Shown: positions 20,947-25,032 of the stretch, piece after piece
Layout of the letters: every line of letters begins with the position of its first letter
How positions within the stretch are numbered: the first letter of the stretch is position 1
Assembly (NCBI GenBank): GCA_910587275.1
Contig: CAJUMD010000025.1
Location: 11,832 to 36,863, forward strand
Reading direction: 5' to 3'
Origin: an uncultured Kineothrix sp.
Lineage (GTDB): Bacteria > Bacillota > Clostridia > Lachnospirales > Lachnospiraceae
Length of the DNA: 25,032 nucleotides
The notes under the pieces: generated by a model
The model's database searches: none
What the model was told of the DNA's origin: nothing
What the model saw: the letters and a program-made list of their open reading frames with translations, nothing else
Position numbers and translations under genes: made by a program

Positions 20947-23900
20947 ATGCCAGAAACGAAACAGGAAACCTATCAACCGATGACATTTGATGCAATTAAA
21001 ATTGGTTTAGCATCGCCCGATAAAATCAGGGAATGGTCAAGGGGGGAAGTGACCAAACCGGAGACCATCAATTACAGGACCTTAAAGCCGGAGCGGGAAG
21101 GTCTGTTCTGTGAAAAAATATTCGGTCCCAGCAAGGATTGGGAATGTCATTGCGGAAAATATAAGAAAATCAGGTACAAAGGTGTTGTCTGTGACCGCTG
21201 CGGCGTGGAAGTAACCAAGTCCAGCGTGCGCAGGGAGCGTATGGGGCATATTGAACTGGCGGCTCCGGTATCCCATATTTGGTATTTTAAGGGGATTCCA
21301 AGCCGCATGGGGCTGATTTTGGATTTGTCTCCCAGAGTATTGGAAAAGGTGCTGTACTTTGCATCCTATATCGTGTTGGATGCGGGGGAAACCGACTTGG
21401 ACTACAAGCAGGTGTTGTCCGAAAAGGAATACCAGGATGCCAGGGAGACATGGGGCAGTCGTTTCCGTGTGGGCATGGGGGCGGAAGCCATTAAGGAGCT
21501 GCTGGAAGCCATTGATTTGGAGACGGAAGCGGTAGAGCTTAAAACGGGGTTAAAGGAGTCCACGGGACAGAAACGGGCAAGGATTATCAAAAGGCTGGAA
21601 GTGGTAGAGGCTTTCAGGGAATCCGGCAATAAGCCTGAGTGGATGATTATGGATGCGATTCCGGTTATTCCGCCGGATTTGCGTCCGATGGTGCAGTTGG
21701 ACGGCGGACGTTTTGCGACTTCCGATTTAAACGATTTATATCGCAGAATTATTAACCGGAACAACCGTTTAAAGAGGCTTTTGGAACTTGGCGCGCCCGA
21801 CATCATTGTGCGCAACGAGAAAAGGATGCTGCAGGAGGCGGTGGATGCCCTGATTGACAACGGCAGGAGGGGCAGACCCGTAACCGGACCGGGAAATCGT
21901 GCGTTAAAATCCCTGTCCGATATGTTAAAGGGTAAGTCGGGACGTTTCCGCCAGAACCTGTTGGGTAAACGTGTGGATTATTCCGGGCGTTCCGTTATCG
22001 TGGTGGGACCGGAACTGAAAATATACCAGTGCGGCCTGCCGAAGGAAATGGCAATTGAATTGTTTAAGCCCTTTGTGATGAAGGAATTGGTATCACGGGG
22101 GATTTCACAGAATATTAAGAACGCGAAGAAGCTGGTGGAACGGCTTGATACGCAGGTATGGGATGTGCTGGAGGAAGTCATCAAAGAACATCCGGTGATG
22201 CTAAACCGTGCACCTACGCTGCACAGGCTGGGAATCCAGGCGTTTGAGCCGATATTGGTGGAAGGTAAGGCAATTAAGCTGCATCCTTTGGTATGTACGG
22301 CATTTAATGCCGACTTTGACGGCGACCAGATGGCGGTCCATCTGCCGCTTTCGGTGGAGGCACAGGCGGAATGCCGCTTCCTGCTGCTTTCCCCCAATAA
22401 CCTGTTAAAGCCTTCCGATGGCGGACCTGTGGCGGTTCCTTCGCAGGATATGGTTCTTGGGATTTATTATCTGACGCAGGAAAGACCGGGGGCGAAGGGG
22501 GAAGGCAAGTTCTATAAGAATGTAAACGAGGCCATTCTTGCTTATGAGAACGGATTCTGTACGCTCCATTCCAGAATTACGGTGCGCATTCAAAAGAAAG
22601 ACGAAAACGGCGAAACCGTCAGCGGCAATGTGGAATCCACGTTGGGACGTTTTCTGTTTAATGAAATACTGCCACAGGATTTAGGCTTTATTGACAGGAA
22701 CAATCCGGAAAACTTCTTAAAATTGGAAGTGGATTTCCATGTGGGCAAGAAGCAGTTGAAACAAATTTTGGAGAGGGTCATCAATACCCATGGCGCTTCC
22801 AAGACGGCGGAGGTGCTTGACCTGATTAAGTCCACGGGATACAAGTATTCCACGAGGGCGGCGATGACGGTATCCATTTCCGATATGACGGTGCCGGCAA
22901 AGAAGCAGGAAATGCTGGATGCCGCGCAGGCTACGGTGGACCGGATTTCCCAGAATTTCAGGCGCGGTCTGATTACCGAGGAAGAACGGTACCGTGCGGT
23001 GGTGGAAACGTGGAACGAGACGGATAAGGAACTGACGGATGTCCTCCTGTCCGGTTTGGATAAATACAACAATATCTTCATGATGGCGGATTCCGGCGCC
23101 CGTGGTTCCAACCAGCAGATTAAGCAGTTGGCGGGAATGCGCGGACTGATGGCGGATACGACGGGACGTACCATCGAGCTTCCGATTAAGTCCAATTTCC
23201 GTGAAGGGCTGGACGTTTTGGAATACTTCATGTCTGCACACGGGGCGCGGAAAGGGTTGTCCGATACCGCGCTGCGTACTGCCGATTCCGGGTACTTGAC
23301 CAGACGTATGGTTGACGTTTCCCAGGAGCTAATCATCCGTGAAGTGGACTGCTGCGAAGGCAAGGACGAAATTCCAGGTATGGTAGTAAAAGCGTTCATG
23401 GACGGCAAGGAAACCATCGAAGGATTGAAGGACAGGATTAACGGAAGGTATTCCTGTGAGGATATAAAGGATAAGGACGGCAATCTCATCGTTAAGAGAA
23501 ACCATATGATTACCCCCAGCCGTGCGGCAAGGATTTTAAGCGTGGGTGTCAATGAGAAAGGGGAACCGATTGAGGAAGTGAAAATCCGTACCATCCTGGG
23601 CTGCCGTTCCCATAACGGTATCTGTGCGAAGTGCTACGGCGCCAACATGGCGACGGGCGAAGCGGTACAGGTAGGGGAAGCGGTAGGAATCATCGCAGCG
23701 CAGTCCATTGGCGAGCCGGGTACCCAGCTTACCATGCGTACGTTCCATACGGGCGGTGTGGCCGGCGACGATATTACACAGGGTCTTCCCCGTGTCGAGG
23801 AGCTTTTTGAGGCGAGAAAGCCGAAGGGACTTGCGATTATTGCGGAGTTCGGCGGCATTGCCACCATTAAGGATACGAAGAAGAAACGTGAAATCGTCAT

Positions 23901-24705
23901 TACGAACGAGGAAAACGGAGAGTCCAAGACTTACCTGATTCCTTACGGTTCCAGGATTAAGGTGCTGGACGGGGCGGTGCTGGAGGCCGGCGATGAGCTG
24001 ACAGAGGGTAGCGTCAATCCCCATGACCTGTTAAAAATCAAGGGCGTCCGTGCCGTGCAGGATTATATGCTGCGTGAGGTACAAAGGGTTTACCGTTTAC
24101 AGGGTGTGGATATCAGCGATAAGCATATCGAGGTTATCGTGCGCCAAATGCTTAAGAAAGTACGCATCGAAAATAACGGGGATGCGGAATTTCTGCCGGG
24201 AACGCTGGTGGATATCCTGGAATATGAGGAAATGAACGAAAGGCTGATTGCGGAAGGCAAGGAGCCTGCGGACGGGAAACAGGTAATGCTCGGTATTACG
24301 AAGGCGGCGCTAGCCACAAATTCGTTCCTTTCGGCGGCATCCTTCCAGGAAACCACGAAGGTCCTGACGGAAGCTGCAATCAAAGGCAAGGTGGACCCGT
24401 TAATCGGGCTGAAGGAAAATGTCATCATCGGTAAGCTGATTCCTGCAGGAACAGGTATGAAGCGGTACCGCAGTACGATGCTGGACACGGACAATAACCT
24501 GATGGGAACGATTTCCTTTGACGAGGATGATTATTTGGATGAGGAAATTGACTTCGGAGAGGAACCGGATGACGGCGATGATATGGATGAATTTGACGAT
24601 ATGGATGAATTAGGGGAAATGGATGATTCCGAAACGGAGGACTCCATGGATGATGCAGAAGACGAATTTGCGGAAGCGGCGGTGGCTGCAGACGTAGAGG
24701 AATAA
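20947..24705 (+). CDS. rpoC: DNA-directed RNA polymerase subunit beta'
   Basis: The 1252-residue protein is the RNA polymerase beta' subunit. The N-terminal zinc ribbon uses C67, C69, C82 and C85. The catalytic loop NADFDGDQM (454-462) holds D456, D458 and D460, which bind magnesium. The second zinc site uses CRSHNGICAKC (C886, C893, C896) with an upstream Cys in EVDCCEG. The trigger-loop region carries QSIGEPGTQLTMRTFHTGG. A long Asp/Glu/Met-rich tail ends the protein. ATG 20947 is chosen by similarity of MPETKQETYQPMTFDAIKIG to relatives; GTG 20941 or ATG 20935 are possible, since AAAGGG (20929-20934) sits between optimal distances. Confidence 0.97.
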   Translation: MPETKQETYQPMTFDAIKIGLASPDKIREWSRGEVTKPETINYRTLKPEREGLFCEKIFGPSKDWECHCGKYKKIRYKGVVCDRCGVEVTKSSVRRERMGHIELAAPVSHIWYFKGIPSRMGLILDLSPRVLEKVLYFASYIVLDAGETDLDYKQVLSEKEYQDARETWGSRFRVGMGAEAIKELLEAIDLETEAVELKTGLKESTGQKRARIIKRLEVVEAFRESGNKPEWMIMDAIPVIPPDLRPMVQLDGGRFATSDLNDLYRRIINRNNRLKRLLELGAPDIIVRNEKRMLQEAVDALIDNGRRGRPVTGPGNRALKSLSDMLKGKSGRFRQNLLGKRVDYSGRSVIVVGPELKIYQCGLPKEMAIELFKPFVMKELVSRGISQNIKNAKKLVERLDTQVWDVLEEVIKEHPVMLNRAPTLHRLGIQAFEPILVEGKAIKLHPLVCTAFNADFDGDQMAVHLPLSVEAQAECRFLLLSPNNLLKPSDGGPVAVPSQDMVLGIYYLTQERPGAKGEGKFYKNVNEAILAYENGFCTLHSRITVRIQKKDENGETVSGNVESTLGRFLFNEILPQDLGFIDRNNPENFLKLEVDFHVGKKQLKQILERVINTHGASKTAEVLDLIKSTGYKYSTRAAMTVSISDMTVPAKKQEMLDAAQATVDRISQNFRRGLITEEERYRAVVETWNETDKELTDVLLSGLDKYNNIFMMADSGARGSNQQIKQLAGMRGLMADTTGRTIELPIKSNFREGLDVLEYFMSAHGARKGLSDTALRTADSGYLTRRMVDVSQELIIREVDCCEGKDEIPGMVVKAFMDGKETIEGLKDRINGRYSCEDIKDKDGNLIVKRNHMITPSRAARILSVGVNEKGEPIEEVKIRTILGCRSHNGICAKCYGANMATGEAVQVGEAVGIIAAQSIGEPGTQLTMRTFHTGGVAGDDITQGLPRVEELFEARKPKGLAIIAEFGGIATIKDTKKKREIVITNEENGESKTYLIPYGSRIKVLDGAVLEAGDELTEGSVNPHDLLKIKGVRAVQDYMLREVQRVYRLQGVDISDKHIEVIVRQMLKKVRIENNGDAEFLPGTLVDILEYEEMNERLIAEGKEPADGKQVMLGITKAALATNSFLSAASFQETTKVLTEAAIKGKVDPLIGLKENVIIGKLIPAGTGMKRYRSTMLDTDNNLMGTISFDEDDYLDEEIDFGEEPDDGDDMDEFDDMDELGEMDDSETEDSMDDAEDEFAEAAVAADVEE

Positions 24706-24715
24706 GGGGTTTATG

Positions 24716-24745
24716 TTAAGGCGGCTTTCGGGCCGCCTTAAATTT
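24716..24745 (+). terminator. terminator after rpoC
   Basis: TTAAGGCGGC (24716-24725) pairs perfectly with GCCGCCTTAA (24732-24741) around a 6-base loop. Only a short T-run (ATTT) follows, so termination may be partial. Confidence 0.65.
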
Positions 24746-24754
24746 AAGAAGTAT

Positions 24755-24768
24755 ACCGTCAAGACGGT
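24755..24768. other. perfect short inverted repeat next to the family 2 fragment
   Basis: ACCGTC (24755-24760) and GACGGT (24763-24768) form an inverted repeat with a 2-base spacer, between the rpoC terminator and the repeat at 24771. Its role is unknown; it may be an end of the adjoining repeat. Confidence 0.35.
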
Positions 24769-24770
24769 GC

Positions 24771-24813
24771 ACGGGGCGCGCGGAGTAGGGGAAAAGATTC
24801 CCCCTACCCGATT
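24771..24813 (+). repeat. family 2 GC-rich hairpin repeat, partial copy C
   Basis: GCGCGGAGTAGGGGAAAAG and ATTCCCCCTACCCGATT match the first half of the repeat at 16691. The hairpin GTAGGGG/CCCCTAC is retained. The CGCAGCCCC half is missing; the family 1 element starts 9 bases later. Confidence 0.6.
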
Positions 24814-24821
24814 GTTATTTC

Positions 24822-25032
24822 GTAACGGTTCAGGTTGTTAGTTTATGTTCGGGATGAGTGCGGACGCAAAAGCCAGGAGCACAACCCCCTGCCTGGTTTG
24901 TCCCCGCCTTTTTCTGGTTATCAAAAATAATAATACCGCATCATAGCATTCCTTTTACTCTACCCAGCACGGGAGAAAGTTTTTTGGAGGGCGGCGGCAG
25001 CGGGATTGCCTGTCCCGGATTTTCCGTGCTTC
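24822..25032 (+). repeat. left arm of a second family 1 palindromic element, cut by window end
   Basis: It begins GTAACGGTTCAGG, the mirror of the right end seen at 11376, and continues through TTATGTTCGGGATGAGTGCGG, CTGGTTATCAAAAATAA, CCCAGCACGGG and the exact 26-base core (24989-25014) shared with 11073-11098. The right arm should lie just outside the window. Confidence 0.75.

Overview
The window looks like a piece of a Lachnospiraceae-type clostridial chromosome (inference). Moderate GC content, strong AGGAGG-type ribosome binding sites, a Firmicutes-style L10 leader, the zinc-binding form of L33, and the sequences of RpoB, RpoC and NusG all point that way. No tRNA, rRNA, CRISPR array or transposase gene is visible.

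Positions 1-6856 hold the end of a cell-surface polysaccharide or envelope locus on the + strand. In order it has a partial envelope protein, a multi-pass GT-C-like membrane protein, a class I methyltransferase, a radical SAM/SPASM protein with its own promoter, a secreted SGNH-hydrolase lipoprotein, a small HTH regulator and UDP-galactopyranose mutase (glf). A strong terminator closes it. Glf supplies UDP-galactofuranose, so the locus probably builds or decorates a galactofuranose-containing glycan.

Positions 6857-8880 hold a monocistronic biotin-dependent acyl-CoA carboxyltransferase/decarboxylase subunit (mmdA/pccB type). Its leader carries three direct repeats with a 16-nt period. Positions 8898-10873 are the only minus-strand block: a lipoprotein of unknown function and an orphan FliD-like protein, away from any flagellar gene visible here.

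Positions 11407-24741 are the transcription and translation core: rpmG-secE-nusG-rplK-rplA, then rplJ-rplL, then rpoB-rpoC. A terminator and a CapA-like gene (13901-15250) interrupt the usual rplKA-rplJL run. rplJL has its own promoter and an L10 leader with an attenuator. rpoBC has its own promoter after a terminator. Two candidate L1-binding sites lie before rplK and rplA.

The least ordinary content is intergenic. Family 1 is a large palindromic element with 26-bp exact core matches and ends like CTGAACNGTTAC. It appears as a near-complete copy (10950-11376), a copy cut by the window end (24822-25032), a decayed arm (6857-6963), and a 23-bp end-to-end footprint flanked by an exact 10-bp direct repeat at the capA stop (15242-15284). 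Family 2 is a short GC-rich hairpin repeat (8734-8840, 16691-16756, 24771-24813). Family 3 is a roughly 137-bp terminal-inverted-repeat element just upstream of the rpoB promoter (16751-16887). Together they suggest active or recently active small non-coding mobile repeats that settle at operon boundaries.
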